A stretch of DNA of 64,000 nucleotides from Galerina marginata (Eukaryota > Basidiomycota > Agaricomycetes > Agaricales > Galerinaceae), in assembly GCA_023014335.1 (NCBI GenBank), contig JAECYW010000006.1, forward strand, positions 2,232,001-2,296,000, read 5' to 3'. Every line of letters starts with the position of its first letter. Position 1 is the stretch's first letter. This document shows, piece by piece, positions 1-10,667 of the stretch. The position numbers were made by a program, and so were the translations under genes. The notes beneath the pieces were generated by a model. That model was not told where the DNA came from and did no database searches. It saw only the letters and a program-made list of their open reading frames with translations.

Positions 1-123
1 GAAAGAGTTCAGGCCATGACAATGGAGAAGCATTATAAGCTTTGGCTGGAAACTCGGATCGCCATTGGCCTGCTGTTAGAACCGCTCGCAGCTGAAACCA
101 ATAATGCCGCTCCTTGGGGGTAG
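1..123 (+). CDS. 3' end of an unidentified gene (partial)
   Basis: Frame 1 is open from the first base of the window to a TAG at 121-123, giving about 40 codons of plausible amphipathic protein (reads EKHYKLWLETRIAIG, then LLLEPLAAE). It probably is the last exon of a gene lying to the left. The fragment is too short to assign a family. A chance open frame of this length is possible, so confidence is limited. Confidence 0.35.
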   Translation, partial: ERVQAMTMEKHYKLWLETRIAIGLLLEPLAAETNNAAPWG

Positions 124-756
124 ACATAAAGTCTGGTGGAGTTCGTGAAAGCAAAAGTCAAACCCGAGGAACGACGTCACGTTGCGTGACCAATCCGAGT
201 TTGGAAATCATTACCCTTTTCGAACACTGTCCCCCATTAATTTGCCATCCGTCGCCAATGCCATTGCCGTTTGATACAAGAAGCTGATAGAATACGCGTC
301 TACAATGATCACAATTAGGCTTAACTTTTGATGAAGATTAGATGAAATTGAGTGAGGCAATGCTCCATCTGGAACATTTTGTTGACTGGTATCAAGGAGA
401 AGGTTCGGCTTCCTCGATAAATAGCGGGTTTAAGTCAAGCTGGCTCTTGGATCATTAAGTTAGGTACAAAAGGTAGAAATTCGCAATGCTCGCTTCGGCG
501 GTGCCAATACTTCAAGTTACACGGGCCAGGTCCCGTGATGTCGGACTAATACATCGGCCCGTCAAATTCCGAGGCCAACATCTAATTTCTGATTTTCATC
601 TTTCACAGAACTTGAACAACATCCTTAGATATTCCCCCAAGTCAAGGTCATAACGGATTCTCTCGTCTCCTCCACCTGCCTGCTAGCAACACATTCACTT
701 ACACTCTTTCATTGGCCCTAACGCGACTTCAAGCTCAAGCTCAAGTTCAATCACAG
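124..756. other. Intergenic, upstream of DPH2
   Basis: No coding potential was seen on either strand. The last 100 bases are pyrimidine-rich, as expected for the promoter and 5' leader of the gene starting at 757. Confidence 0.5.
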
Positions 757-2885
757 ATGGCACCCTCGGATCCGACAACCTCATTCTCTTCATCAGGAGA
801 AGACGCAATCAGCCACGTAATCGAGGTTGTACCGGATACTTCAACCGATGTTCTGTCGCCCCAAGAGTTCGACGAGTTCTACGAAATCGAACGGACTGTC
901 AAGGAGATTGTGGTTGGGAATTATCAACGCGTATGTATCTTATCGTTGCTCCATTTATGAGCTAAAATTGATCTCGGAATAATCTATATCTTCATACACA
1001 AGCGTAGATTGCCCTCCAATTCCCCGATGAACTTTTACATGTCTCGGTACCGATCTACCGTCGCCTGAAGCGACAAATCACCGACTCGGTTTCAGAGAAA
1101 GGCCAAAGTTCGACACAGGAGTTGTACATCTTGGCAGATACATCATATGGCAGGTAAGTGAAAACTCTATTTTTTATTCACCTTCTGCTCATGTCGAACA
1201 CCATCCATCGGCTGGTATTATTTAATCTCTTTCTTTCCTGACTTGCGTTGTTTCTATCTAGTTGTTGCGTGGATGAAGTGGCAGCTCAACACGTCAACGC
1301 TGATCTGGTAGTTCATTATGGACACGCTTGTATGACCCAGTGCGCTTTATGCTACCTCGGCCATGTATTCGAACTAACCTGCACTTTCGATAGAACTTCG
1401 CGCCTCCCCGTCGTTTACATCTTTGGTCGAAAGGATATCAACGCGGAGAAATGTGCCACAGGATTCATCACCGCTTTCGAGCGTGATGACCTTGAAGAGC
1501 CGCAGCTAGAGGGTGAACGTGCAAAGAAAGCCGTGTTACTGAGACACGATGTAGCCTTCTCGCACAAAGCAGGTCCGCCTTCTCCCATCCTCCTTTCCAC
1601 ACGATCCATTCATATTTTTTAAAGACTCGATTTTTGAAAGTCTACGTGAAGCTCTCTCAAAGTGCACCCCAGCGATCCCCGTTTTATATGACAAAATATC
1701 GACCATGACGTATCCCTCGTCGCAATCGACATCACCTGCACACGGGAAAGAAGATTTGCCTAGACAGAACGCCGAAAATGACATCGCACTAGAACACACA
1801 ACAATATTTTATGTGGGGGGTGAAAGTCTTGGACTGACCAACCTCCTCATGACGAACGCTTCATGTAATGTAAGTTCCTGCTTTTGGCCTTTTCTGTGCT
1901 GTCGACGTTTATTGGATTCGATCCAGGTCTATAGCTATGACCCTTCAACAGAGACGACCATTCACCAGTCGTCCACTGGACGAACAAATAAACTTCTTAT
2001 GCGCCGGTATGTAGCCGTTCAAAAGGCGCGAGACGCGGATGTCTTTGGGATTTTAGTAGGCACTTTAGGCGTAGGTGAGGTATTTTTGTTTGCAATTAAA
2101 GCGGTAATTTAATAAAATTACGTGTAGCTTCGTACCTTCCTCTGATATCCTACATCCGACGCCTATTACGCCGTAAACAAAAGAAGAGCTATACCATTAG
2201 CGTAGGGAAGCTCAACCCGGCGAAATTGGCCAACTTCCTGGAGATCGAATGTTTTGTGCTGGTAGCCTGCCCCGAAAATAGTTTGATCGAAGATAAAGTC
2301 AGTCAGCCACTACATAAACTGAGGGCTCTCGTACTGAAATGTTTCATACAGGAATTCCTACGGCCAATAGTCACGCCGTACGAATTGGAAGTTGCAATGC
2401 AAGCGGAGCAAACCTGGACTGGGCAATATGTGCTCGACTTTGAGAAATTGTTGGCAGATGCGACGGCCGCTGGCTCTGGCGATGAAGTCAAAGCTGCGGG
2501 TACAGCAGCGGAAGAAAGTGATCCAGATCAACCAGTCTTTTCGTTGGTTTCTGGGACTTATCGGCACGCAAAACGGTATGGAGGTAAATTTCTGAGATCT
2601 TCCATGTTTCTCCTTTTTCGGTTCTGATATGTCTCATTAGGTGAAAGTGATACCACTTCCGAACAACAGGTAGTGGAGGGTGTCACCGCCATGGTTCTAA
2701 GGAATCAAGATGACCAAGTCGCGAAAATGAGCAGTGCAGCAGGTCAATTTCTGCAGCAGCGGACGTATCAAGGTCTAGAGATGCGCCTGGGTGAGGACGC
2801 GCCCAGTGTGCTTGAACAGGGACGCGCTGGAATCGCAAGGGGTTATCAAGATGACCGAGCCCATAAGATTGCTGAGGGACCTTGA
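757..2885 (+). CDS. DPH2: 2-(3-amino-3-carboxypropyl)histidine synthase subunit 2 (diphthamide biosynthesis protein Dph2)
   Basis: Dph2 pairs with Dph1 in the cytosolic iron-sulfur enzyme that transfers the 3-amino-3-carboxypropyl group of SAM to the histidine of elongation factor 2, the first step of diphthamide synthesis. Eight exons: 757-930, 1008-1153, 1262-1572, 1625-1869, 1927-2074, 2128-2297, 2352-2583 and 2641-2885; they sum to 556 codons plus stop without a frame break. Family marks are FDEFYEIERTVKEIV near the N-terminus, LADTSYGSCCVDEVAAQH followed by ADLVVHYGHACMT (first cysteine region, about residues 100-130), and ECFVLVACPEN with TPYELEVA in the last third (second cysteine region). 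An in-frame GCC CTA ACG stretch precedes the ATG at 757; a non-ATG codon at 712 is not preferred. The donor of the third intron (GTCCGC) is weak. Confidence 0.93.
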
Positions 2886-3368
2886 TGTTCCAGACTCGAG
2901 TACTTCCAGAAATGCCCTAATGAGTGGTCTGAATGGGGATAAACTATGATTCATCGAAAGTCAAAGAACCGGTCGGAGTCACTTTCTGCGGATTTTCGGA
3001 GCCGACCATTCTTCGAGTATAAATACACAGCGCTCATCACTTGGTTTCGGCCCCAACAATATCCGCAAATCTGCAGCTTCGAAATTACCCCCCGATCACG
3101 TCACATATTAGCGCCCAATATTACCCGGACACAGCGTAAATATAGCACAACCCCTGTATTCTGTCTCTCATTCCATCCTTTCTTTCTTTCTTCGTAGCTT
3201 GCTACTCCTGCTACTCCTGTAATTTGTACATTAAATTGCCTTCCGAGCCCACGGAAAGCCTGCGGATTCCAACTGCTATCCCACAAAGAATACGTTACTT
3301 CTGAATACATTCACGAAATACGAGGTTTACTGGCTGAACACTCGAAAATCACAACATAAACGTACACA
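2886..3368. promoter_or_regulatory. Intergenic with TATA-like box ahead of the 3369 gene
   Basis: No gene was seen. A TATAAATA lies at 3018-3025, about 345 bases before the ATG at 3369. It may be the core promoter with a long leader, but the distance is unusual. Confidence 0.3.
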
Positions 3369-4358
3369 ATGACTGCAAAGTCTCCGAGGCGTATTCCGTC
3401 TTGCATCCTTCGTTCACCTAAAGTTAGTGCACTACCCGAAGGTGTGACGTCCCGTCCTATTCCTGCGACTGAGCTAACACAGCTGAATATTCCAGTTCGA
3501 AACACGGATTCATGCATCTCGGTCGTGCCAAAGGCAGAGCGCACACGGGACCCACGCACGCGTTCAGGCGCCTCCGAGTATCAACAACCTAACAGTTCAC
3601 CCTGCTATTCTGACCCTGCGGCTCAAATAGTCGCAAGCGCCCAGGCTATTTCCAAACTCTACTCAGATATCGAGGAGCGGATCAAGGCGGCATACCAACA
3701 ACGATCCGACCAGCAGACGTGCGAGGCCGCCACCCGGATTCACGACCTCGAGGAACAGCGCAAGAAGGCCGACGAGAAGTGCGACAGGCTGCGTGAACAG
3801 CTTATTAGTGGGATAAAGATCAGAAGCGAGGAGAGAGGTCGATGGGAGCAGGAGAGGAAGGACCTGTTGAGGAGGATTGAAGAGCATGCCAAAGAAGTAA
3901 AAAATGCATCGAACTTTCGAGTAGATCCTTCTTTGGAGAAAGACCTAGCCGAGCTGAGGGAGACGCTCGAGAAAGAGAGGAATGAGAAACATTTGGAGAG
4001 GAAGAACTCGTCTGACGAGATTCTCCGATATCAAAAATGTAATTCTGCCCTAGAAGAAGAGTTAAGAATGCTGAAAAAGACGTGGGAGGTCACGAGCAAG
4101 GAAATATTGGAGGTGCTGGAGAAAGAGCGGAAGGAGGAGCTGGAAAAGGCTATGGCAAAGAAGGATTTAAACCGTCGAGCATGTATCCTTGAGCACGAGA
4201 AGAAGGAGAAAAAGTGGCAGGAGGAAAGGCTGACGATGGAGGGTCAGCTGAAGCAAGAACGGAAGGCGAGGCTGGGGTTGACTGCTGCCTTGAACCTCCA
4301 ACACGAAGAAGAACTAGGGAGAAAGGAATGTACCAGAAAGCGAAAGAGGATCGATTAA
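3369..4358 (+). CDS. Coiled-coil protein, local family member 1 (unknown function)
   Basis: Uninterrupted 329-codon frame from a true ATG. Residues 1-85 are Ser/Pro/Thr-rich and look disordered. Residues about 90-310 are dense in Glu, Lys, Arg and Leu with heptad character, so a long coiled coil is expected. The protein ends in a basic RKRKRID patch that could act as a nuclear localisation signal. Residues 138-158 read C-xx-LREQ followed nine residues later by EERGR; the gene at 33828-35258 has the same motif with the same spacing, and both share a C-terminal W-x-x-E-x-x-x-M-x-x-x-L-x-x-E-R arrangement. They are therefore likely paralogues. No introns, unlike its neighbours. I recognise no named family; generic similarity to myosin-like coiled coils is compositional. 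Confidence 0.75.
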   Translation: MTAKSPRRIPSCILRSPKVSALPEGVTSRPIPATELTQLNIPVRNTDSCISVVPKAERTRDPRTRSGASEYQQPNSSPCYSDPAAQIVASAQAISKLYSDIEERIKAAYQQRSDQQTCEAATRIHDLEEQRKKADEKCDRLREQLISGIKIRSEERGRWEQERKDLLRRIEEHAKEVKNASNFRVDPSLEKDLAELRETLEKERNEKHLERKNSSDEILRYQKCNSALEEELRMLKKTWEVTSKEILEVLEKERKEELEKAMAKKDLNRRACILEHEKKEKKWQEERLTMEGQLKQERKARLGLTAALNLQHEEELGRKECTRKRKRID

Positions 4359-4579
4359 AATTTCAAGCCACTTGTAAACTGTATTAATTTTGTAGTGTAC
4401 TACTTTCCCCTGAATCCCCTCCCACTGTTCTGTGATCATTGACATCCATTAATTTGTACCTCGAATATGAATCGTATGCCTTTCAACTCGTAAATGACCT
4501 GCAAAGCGTGGAACCCAGTATCGTATTTCCCTTCACCCGACCGACAGTCGTTCTCCATGCTCACAACACGTTTCTACTA

Positions 4580-4604
4580 CAGTCGAACCTCTCATAACCC
4601 ATAC
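4580..4604. repeat. Left terminal inverted repeat
   Basis: Matches the complement of the right end at 5316-5340 with about two differences over 25 positions. The flanking TA is at 4578-4579. Confidence 0.85.
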
Positions 4605-5315
4605 CCTTCGGTGGACGGCCCAGGGTATGGGTTATCAGGGTTTATGGGTTTGCGAAGGTATGCTATAAATAGATTAGAAAAAATAAAAAATCAGAAAAAA
4701 ATCAGAAAAAATTTGTGCCCAATGTATTTGTGCTCAGTGAGCTCGTTGCCAATACTGCGTGCAGAACTTGAATAAATGGTTGTTTTTGACTCCTCGGCGG
4801 GTGAGACTGTGTCCTGATAATGATGAATACTAACTTCAAGCCCATCCAAAACGCGTTGCTCGTTGCAGTGTTGGCCTCATTGTTCAACCACTCTTTGTCA
4901 GCTGTCGGTGAAAGGGTTTCCCATTGACATGACTTGGTAGTCAATTTCTCTTTAAGCCTTAATTTGCTTTGTGAATATTGCAAGACCGTTCTTGAGAATA
5001 TCGAGAGGTTTTGGAGGGAGTTTTGGGAGCCATGGTGGTGTTTTTTCACGCAGTAAAACTAATATAGTGTCCGTTTCTGAGCTTCTGGGCGGCGCATCAT
5101 AGTGATATGCCACTGGTGATTTAAGTACTTCATTATATAACTCACAGACTACAGCAAATATAGCCTTATACAGTATCAAACCTATGGGTTTTGGTCGACA
5201 AGGGGTATGGGTTATGGGTTATCGCGGACTTATGGGTTATGGTATGCAATTCTCCGCCTACCGAGTTGGTGGACCAAAAAAGCTATGGGATATAAGGGTT
5301 TATGGGTTGTCTAAG

Positions 5316-5340
5316 GCATGGGTTATGAGGGGTTCGACTG
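5316..5340. repeat. Right terminal inverted repeat
   Basis: Ends GGTTCGACTG, the complement of the left end, and is followed by TA at 5341-5342. The internal GGTTCGA resembles a tRNA B box but belongs to the repeat. Confidence 0.85.
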
Positions 5341-5875
5341 TAACTTGAAGGAAATTCTGGCCTCGTTTTCGAAAACCGTCTCACGATAATTAATGGACTC
5401 CTGGCCAAGTCTTTTTTTAAAATCGAAAATGCAGTCCAGAAGCATGATGCGGTGGTGGTCGGGCTCTCCGGCTCCAACAAAATACGTACGACAGGAAATT
5501 TTATATTGCTCTATAATGTCCCGAAGCGAAGAGACGAAGGCCAGCGTCATGACCTTTGCCGGAAAAGGTAAAACGCGGTGGTGTGACCTTCCTCGTGTTT
5601 CGTCATTCGTAAAATAAGTAAGGTAGCGCCGATGAACGGCAATGCCCATGACCTTTTTTCTTCTATGTAGTTTGACCCTATCTGCATTCAGTACAAGGAA
5701 AAGCCCGGGCACATCGATGTGGCATTTGCTTTAGCTTCAATGAATTGAAAATTCTGGTTGCAAAGGGTTCGTGCAAGAATTTGAAGAAATGCCAATGGAA
5801 TTTAAGGAGGTTATCCTTCTGTATTGACGCGTTCATTTCAATCAATTTTTTCCCGAACTCAGGAATGCAGGTCAT
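5323..5875 (-). pseudogene. Unrecognised minus-strand coding remnant cut by the transposon
   Basis: Two overlapping minus-strand frames (5678-5875, starting at an ATG, and about 5323-5712) read like protein, with stretches such as LLKFHWHFFKFLHEPFATRI and YFVGAGEPDHHRIMLLDC. The second frame runs into the right transposon end and stops inside it. The element sits at the TA of a TTA leucine codon; if the element is ignored, the frame continues about 13 codons on the far side before a stop. The two frames are joined neither by an obvious intron nor by a common frame, so this is either a decayed gene or part of a longer transposon relative. Family not recognised. Confidence 0.3.
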
Positions 5876-6254
5876 ATTCTTTCCAACAAAACTAATTTTA
5901 CAGCAAATAATGCAAAACTAGCGAAGTATTCGTCGTTGCGTCAACTCAGCCGCTCGCAGGCTTCGCAGCAGCCAAGACTGAGATCACGAGATACTTGGGT
6001 CGCGTGACAGGTGAACCTGCACGTGCAACCCCCCCCCTAAAACCCAAAGACCTAAAGGTCATGGGAATATACGTCGGCTTGGGTCGACAGTGACGCGAAT
6101 AAGAGTACTCTAGAACCAAGAGCAGGACAAACAGGAAGCGATTTTGATTTTCAATTTGTCTTCCTACTGATCACTGAAGTCCGAGCCCAATCCTTTTTTG
6201 GAGAGTCTTTGTCCTTCATTGAAGTTTTAGCGCCTCACCCTGCGTTCCGAAATC

Positions 6255-6297
6255 TATAAAAGCCCGACCAATTTCACCTCATATCCTCAGTCGAACA
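6255..6297 (+). promoter_or_regulatory. Core promoter of hydrophobin 1: TATA box and conserved CAGTCGAACA
   Basis: TATAAA at 6255-6260 is followed 33 bases later by CAGTCGAACA at 6288-6297, which is where a start site is expected. The same pair at 32-33 base spacing precedes the other two hydrophobins. The ATG follows at 6358. Confidence 0.7.
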
Positions 6298-6357
6298 ACC
6301 CCGTTCACTGTTATCACTCACCCAGCTACCTCTCCAAAACCACCCAACGACACCAAG

Positions 6358-6812
6358 ATGTTTGCCAAATTCGCTACCCTTCTCGTCGTCTCCCTCAGCG
6401 CTCTCTCGGCGTCCGCCACCGTCTACAGCTGCAACAGCGGTCCCGTCCAGTGCTGCGGCACCGTCCAAACTCCGGAAGAGTACAACGCGAATGCGATTGC
6501 GGCCCTAGTTGGCGTCGCCGTCTCCGCTATCACTGGCCAAATTGGCCTCGAGTGCAACGCTATCACCGGTATTGGCGCCGGCACCGGCGCTAACTGGTAT
6601 GTTGTCTTCCTCCCTCTTCTCTCATGTTGCTTACCTTTTCCGTAGTGCCTCTGCTCCCGTTTGCTGCGAGAAGCAATTCATGAGTAAGATTTTTACTTTT
6701 CTTTCTAACCTGCCTATCAGTGGCATTATTTTGTTTTTAATGGACGCTCACTGTTTATTTTCTAGACCAAGTTGTTGGCGTCAACTGCTCCCCTGCCATC
6801 ATCGGCGCTTAA
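6358..6812 (+). CDS. Class I hydrophobin 1
   Basis: Small secreted amphipathic protein that self-assembles at the hyphal or fruit-body surface. Exons 6358-6596, 6646-6683 and 6766-6812 give 107 residues. A signal peptide (MFAKFATLLVVSLSALSASA) is followed by the eight-cysteine pattern: C in VYSCNSG, CC in VQCCGT, single C in GLECNAI, then C in NCAS, CC in PVCCEK and C in VNCSPA. The spacing between the third and fourth cysteines is long, as in class I proteins. The 38-nt middle exon and 47-nt last exon match hydrophobins 2 and 3 exactly in length and phase, so the three are recent paralogues. The TATA box lies about 100 bases upstream of the ATG. Confidence 0.96.
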
Positions 6813-8116
6813 AGTTTATCATGCGGAAATGGAGTTGGATTATAATTGGACAGGCACTTGATTGATGCCATATTGCATTCCTGATACCCCACACGATAGA
6901 TATCGTAATAGTGACATGAACATGACGTTTGACTTGGACTATTCGTTTACCTGATTCCCAGATATTATTCTCCAAGAAAATTGAGGATTGAGTATACCTT
7001 TACACCACTGCGCCACAGGTTAGACGGGTTAAGTGTAAGTAATACAATGTTCGGTGAAAAAAGCTGGCCTAGAGTAGCCACTGCCTCGTTCCATGAACTT
7101 CGTATACCCCGAACTGAATAGCAGGGTTAAAGCCGAGATTGTTACTGTGTGCAAGTAGGTCGAGTCTAGCCCGAGAATTTACCAATTATTGGTGCCGATT
7201 GTACGGTGACCTCGATAGAGTCGTCGGAAATATTTTAGAGGGGGCAAGAATTTAAATGTCCAAAAATCGAAGCCACAACCCACTCCGGAAATTCTTGAGC
7301 TGTATGGGAAGCTTGATTCCATCCGCGGTACACCTGCGTTGCATTCATTCCAGGGCACATATTTCCGGTTCGCATAAACTGCGTCTAGCGGACTAAGCGT
7401 GGTACATGTACTGAAGGGGAAAGAACTTGCCTAGAAATGCAGTGCGCCTCAGAACATACAAGACCGTACACCCTCGACGTCACTGGAGCGTTATCGCCAA
7501 TTACATTCTTAACGTTCAGATCATAGCAAATGGATGATATATAATCGAGGAAGAAAGCTACCGACTTTTCGTAAGACCCTTCGATTGCCAGGCAAAAGGT
7601 TTGTTATCTTCCACGGTACAACGTACCGCACAGCCGGACAAGACGACAAGGGCGATTGGAGAGATCGTCGTGAAATGAAACCAGGGTTCACGAAAGTTGC
7701 GAGACTGCAGCCAGTGCCAGCTTCTTATCTACCATGAGAAAGACAAATGAGAAGATAAGAAGGTCAGTTACGCGACGCAGTTCTAAACAGCGGAGATCTC
7801 CAGACTTCGAAATTACCTGGAATACCGTCGGGTGTATACCTGTCATGATCAGCAGCATCGATGGGCAAGCGCGGTCGACAAGAAAGAGGGTCGGGGTTTA
7901 AAATAGTATCCGTCACGGTGGCCCGTTCAAATCTAGGGTTGGTCTACAACCTCCACAAGCCTTCATTTTCTCTCTGTGTTCTGTTGCAAATCCAGATCGC
8001 GTCTTATCTTTCTTTTTGGCATCACTCCCAGCGAATCTTCTCAGGTACGCGCTTTATATCTAAAGAAACTGGAAGGAAATGGCCACCTCCTTCTCGCCTT
8101 CCGACGTGTACTAAAA
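6813..8116. other. Intergenic between hydrophobin 1 and EOS1-like gene
   Basis: About 1.3 kb with no convincing gene. A 67-codon ATG frame at 7534-7737 lacks family resemblance or splice continuation. Non-ATG frames overlap the start of the next gene from 7976. Confidence 0.5.
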
Positions 8117-9858
8117 ATGCTTTCTCTACCTCATAGGCCTCAAAAAAACTCTAACGCTGCTGTAGCCCATGATTCAAATTCAAACAAGTATCACCCATCG
8201 TACAAGGAAACCGTGAAGGTTGCTCGTTATACCCACACGCCTAGTCCTTGCTCGCGCATCATTCTGGCAGATCCCCTGCCGCCGTTCGAAAGGGCTTGCG
8301 AACGAAAGCCCGTCTACAACAGCGAGAGCTCAAGTGAAGAAAGCTTGAGCCCATCGCGGCGCAACCAGCGTCGACCACTCCAGCCTAAACGCAAGCCTAA
8401 ACGGACGCAATCTTCATCAAACGATCTCTCTGGGTCATCCACGGGTTCCAAATTTGTCTTTACCCCGGCTCAAGTCTACCCAATCGCAAGTTCCCGTTCG
8501 AGCACGTCATTTCTCGCCCGTAAATCAGTCTCCTCACCGCTGCTTTTTGATCTTCAAACATCACCGCCGCCGTACACTAAACATTCTTTCCCGGTGGCAT
8601 CCTCAGTGCCCCCATCTCACATGAACTCTGACTCTGACACTGACGATGATAGGGATGAAGATGACATGATATACACTTCCAGACTTGGGGCCAATGCTCG
8701 ACCTGCCTCTAGCAGCTCTCAGAGCTTGCGCAGCCGCATCTTCGGCCTAGCAAGCAGGAACCCATCTCGTATCCGCGATAAGCCAATATCTACAACACCT
8801 GGCGTGCTTTGCGCTGGTGAAACGGAACCAGAAACGGACGAACCTGTCAGTGTGAGTGCTGCTTTTTGTTTGCTACCGTACACAACACGTGCTAGAATCT
8901 TCATCTTATCTTCTTTGATGATATTGAAACTACGCGTCCGCACACGAATGTCTGCGACTCAATTGATCTTCTCATTGTCGTTCCCATATTTTTCCAAGTC
9001 CTACATCAATATTCCCAAAGATTTTGCTAAGCGCTCCCCTTTCTCCTCTCTAGTCGCGCCATCTGCCAACGGCCCGCATCATTCCTTCATCTGGTCCCCT
9101 CGTTCCTCCCAACACTCTCGAACGGCTAACACCGCTTCTATTCGAGTTCTGCCGTCTGCTTTCCATTGTCCCAGCTATCTTCGGTACCCTTTATAATCTA
9201 TACCACATATACCGCCCACCGACATACGATAACACGATCCCTAATACGAGACCACCGCCTGAACGCGTGGATTATTTCATTTCGGCTTTATGGGTGAGAA
9301 GCTCAATCCACAAACGCCCGAAAACGAGTACACGACTGACATTTCGCTTTTTTTCTTATTAAATCCCGATACCCGACGGTATCCAATTTGTAGGCCGTCC
9401 TCACAGGTTATCAGTGCCTCAGCCTCGCCACAGGCCTGCTAACCCGCTGGCGCCTCTACTACCCGTCTCTCTCCACGCTCGTGCGCCTCCTGGCGCTGCA
9501 AGGCATCTGCTGGCCCGGTACGCACTTCACGCTGACTATCCTCGAGCACGAGAAGCGGCCAGTGATCTGCTGGGCGGTGATTGGAACATTTACGTGCCTG
9601 AGCCGCAGTGTGCAGATCTGGGTGACGAGCAATCTGTGGTGGGAGAAGAAGGACGACGGCGGGTCCGGCGGCCCCTCAGGGGCAGCTGAGGAGAGCAGGC
9701 GCACGTACTGGAAGCGGTGGGGTGGGAAGTGGGGTGGCAGGAGGTGGGATTGGAAGGAGGTCGGTGTCAAGTGCGTGTTGCCGCCTGGTATCGTCTATTT
9801 TGTGATGGCATGGGCAGAGCAGCTGAGAAGAGAGTGGGCGCTTCAGGCGGCTTGTTGA
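8117..9858 (+). CDS. EOS1: EOS1-like ER membrane protein, N-glycosylation/oxidative-stress family
   Basis: Eos1 in yeast is an ER membrane protein linked to N-glycosylation and oxidative-stress tolerance; its biochemical activity is not settled. Exons 8117-8851, 8896-8997, 9054-9293 and 9394-9858 give 513 residues. The first 250 residues are Ser/Pro-rich and acidic (TDDDRDEDDM) and look disordered, an extension that makes the protein longer than the yeast one. The conserved membrane core follows: IDLLIVVPIFFQ, LLFEFCRLLSIVPAIFGTLY, then GICWPGTHFTLTILEHEKR and PVICWAVIGTFTCLSRSVQI, a run I recognise from the Eos1 family. A glycine-rich basic loop (about WEKKDDGGSGGP) and a last hydrophobic helix end the protein. 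Start at 8117 because it is the first ATG in the open frame; frames further upstream begin with non-ATG codons. Confidence 0.85.
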
Positions 9859-10239
9859 TGATTCCTCGCAATGAAGTGGTTATTGCTATTTATTAGTAGA
9901 TTCTTTTCATGGTACGCAGTTCTTTTACTTACATTATGCTGTCATCTGTAGCTTTATGTCGTCGCTTTTATTCATTGCAACCCAGTCAACAAGCGTTTAC
10001 AACCTAGTTCTCGATGTTTTTTTGGCTGTTCTTTCTCCCTGGGATTTACCTTGCTACTTTGTGCAGCGTTTACATCAGCAACATGCTTGAAATGTCGATC
10101 GCGCATTATTCTGTTAAGGCCAAATTTAAACCGTCACGATTGCACCACATTATTTATTTGAAATGAGAAGCAAAGAATCAAATGAAACCGCCAACAGTCC
10201 ACACCATAAGCAAATTTCCACCAACAATCTCTGTCTTGA
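9859..10239. other. Intergenic, convergent 3' flanks
   Basis: AT-rich sequence between the end of the EOS1-like gene and the truncated hydrolase copy. No gene was seen. Confidence 0.5.
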
Positions 10240-10435
10240 GGAACGGCGCTTAATGATTTTTCGCACCAAATCAGGACACCCTTCCACTCTAAAAAGTCAA
10301 GAATCTAAGGAAATCCCGTAATCCAGCTCTGAATCTTCGCGAATATATCTTGAGCCCCGAAGCGCAGATTGGTGCCATGCCCCGTATTGGCGGGGATGAA
10401 GGCGTCGAATTGTTGAAAAGAGGTGATGTAGCTAT
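10240..10435 (-). pseudogene. Truncated duplicate of the hydrolase 3' end
   Basis: On the minus strand this encodes about 45 codons reading FDAFIPANTGHGTNLRFG, then AQDIFAKIQSWITGFP and stop. It closely matches the last exon of the gene at 10668-12109 (FDYFIPANTGHGSNLHFG). The similarity continues into the 3' flank (GGCGCTTxATxATTTxTCGCAC). Upstream parts of the gene are absent, so it is a partial tandem duplication, not a gene. The catalytic histidine motif is kept. Confidence 0.75.
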
Positions 10436-10667
10436 GCTACTGATCGGAGAGAAATGCACGCCGAGCATCGTACTACTTCCTTAAACTTCATTGTTTAACT
10501 TATGGGTTTGGGAAGAGGTCGTAAATATTTTTGAAAAGGAGTGTAACATAATAAGGTAGAATTTCTAAAAATCTATTTGTGGCAGGTCGATCAACAAGCT
10601 ATGCTTTGCTGCAAAGGTCCAAGCAAGGCGCTTGATAATTTCTCGCACATACAATAACGCCTCCCAT

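Larger units (their letters stand above)
4580..5340. mobile_element. Non-autonomous Tc1/mariner-pogo-type DNA transposon (about 761 bp)
   Basis: The ends are inverted repeats of about 25 bp: both start CAGTCGAACC, then one mismatch, then CTCATAACCCAT read inward. A TA lies immediately outside each end (4578-4579 and 5341-5342), as expected for the TA target duplication of the Tc1/mariner/pogo superfamily, whose ends typically begin CAGT. The subterminal regions hold at least eight copies of TATGGGTT or its complement, on both sides, resembling transposase-binding repeats. Inside, minus-strand frames from about 5032 downward look like eroded coding sequence (a start reading MAPKTPSKTSRYSQE, then a stop), but no complete DDE transposase exists. 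It is therefore an internally deleted or decayed copy. Confidence 0.85.

Noticed and set aside
4620..5340. Telomere-like repeats (TATGGGTT)
   Set aside because: Irregular spacing, both orientations and confinement to the transposon ends fit subterminal repeats, not an interstitial telomere.
5325..5342. tRNA-like B-box (GGTTCGACTG)
   Set aside because: It is part of the transposon inverted repeat and no A box or cloverleaf surrounds it.
7534..7737. 67-codon ATG frame upstream of the EOS1-like gene
   Set aside because: No family resemblance, no splice continuation and no promoter features.
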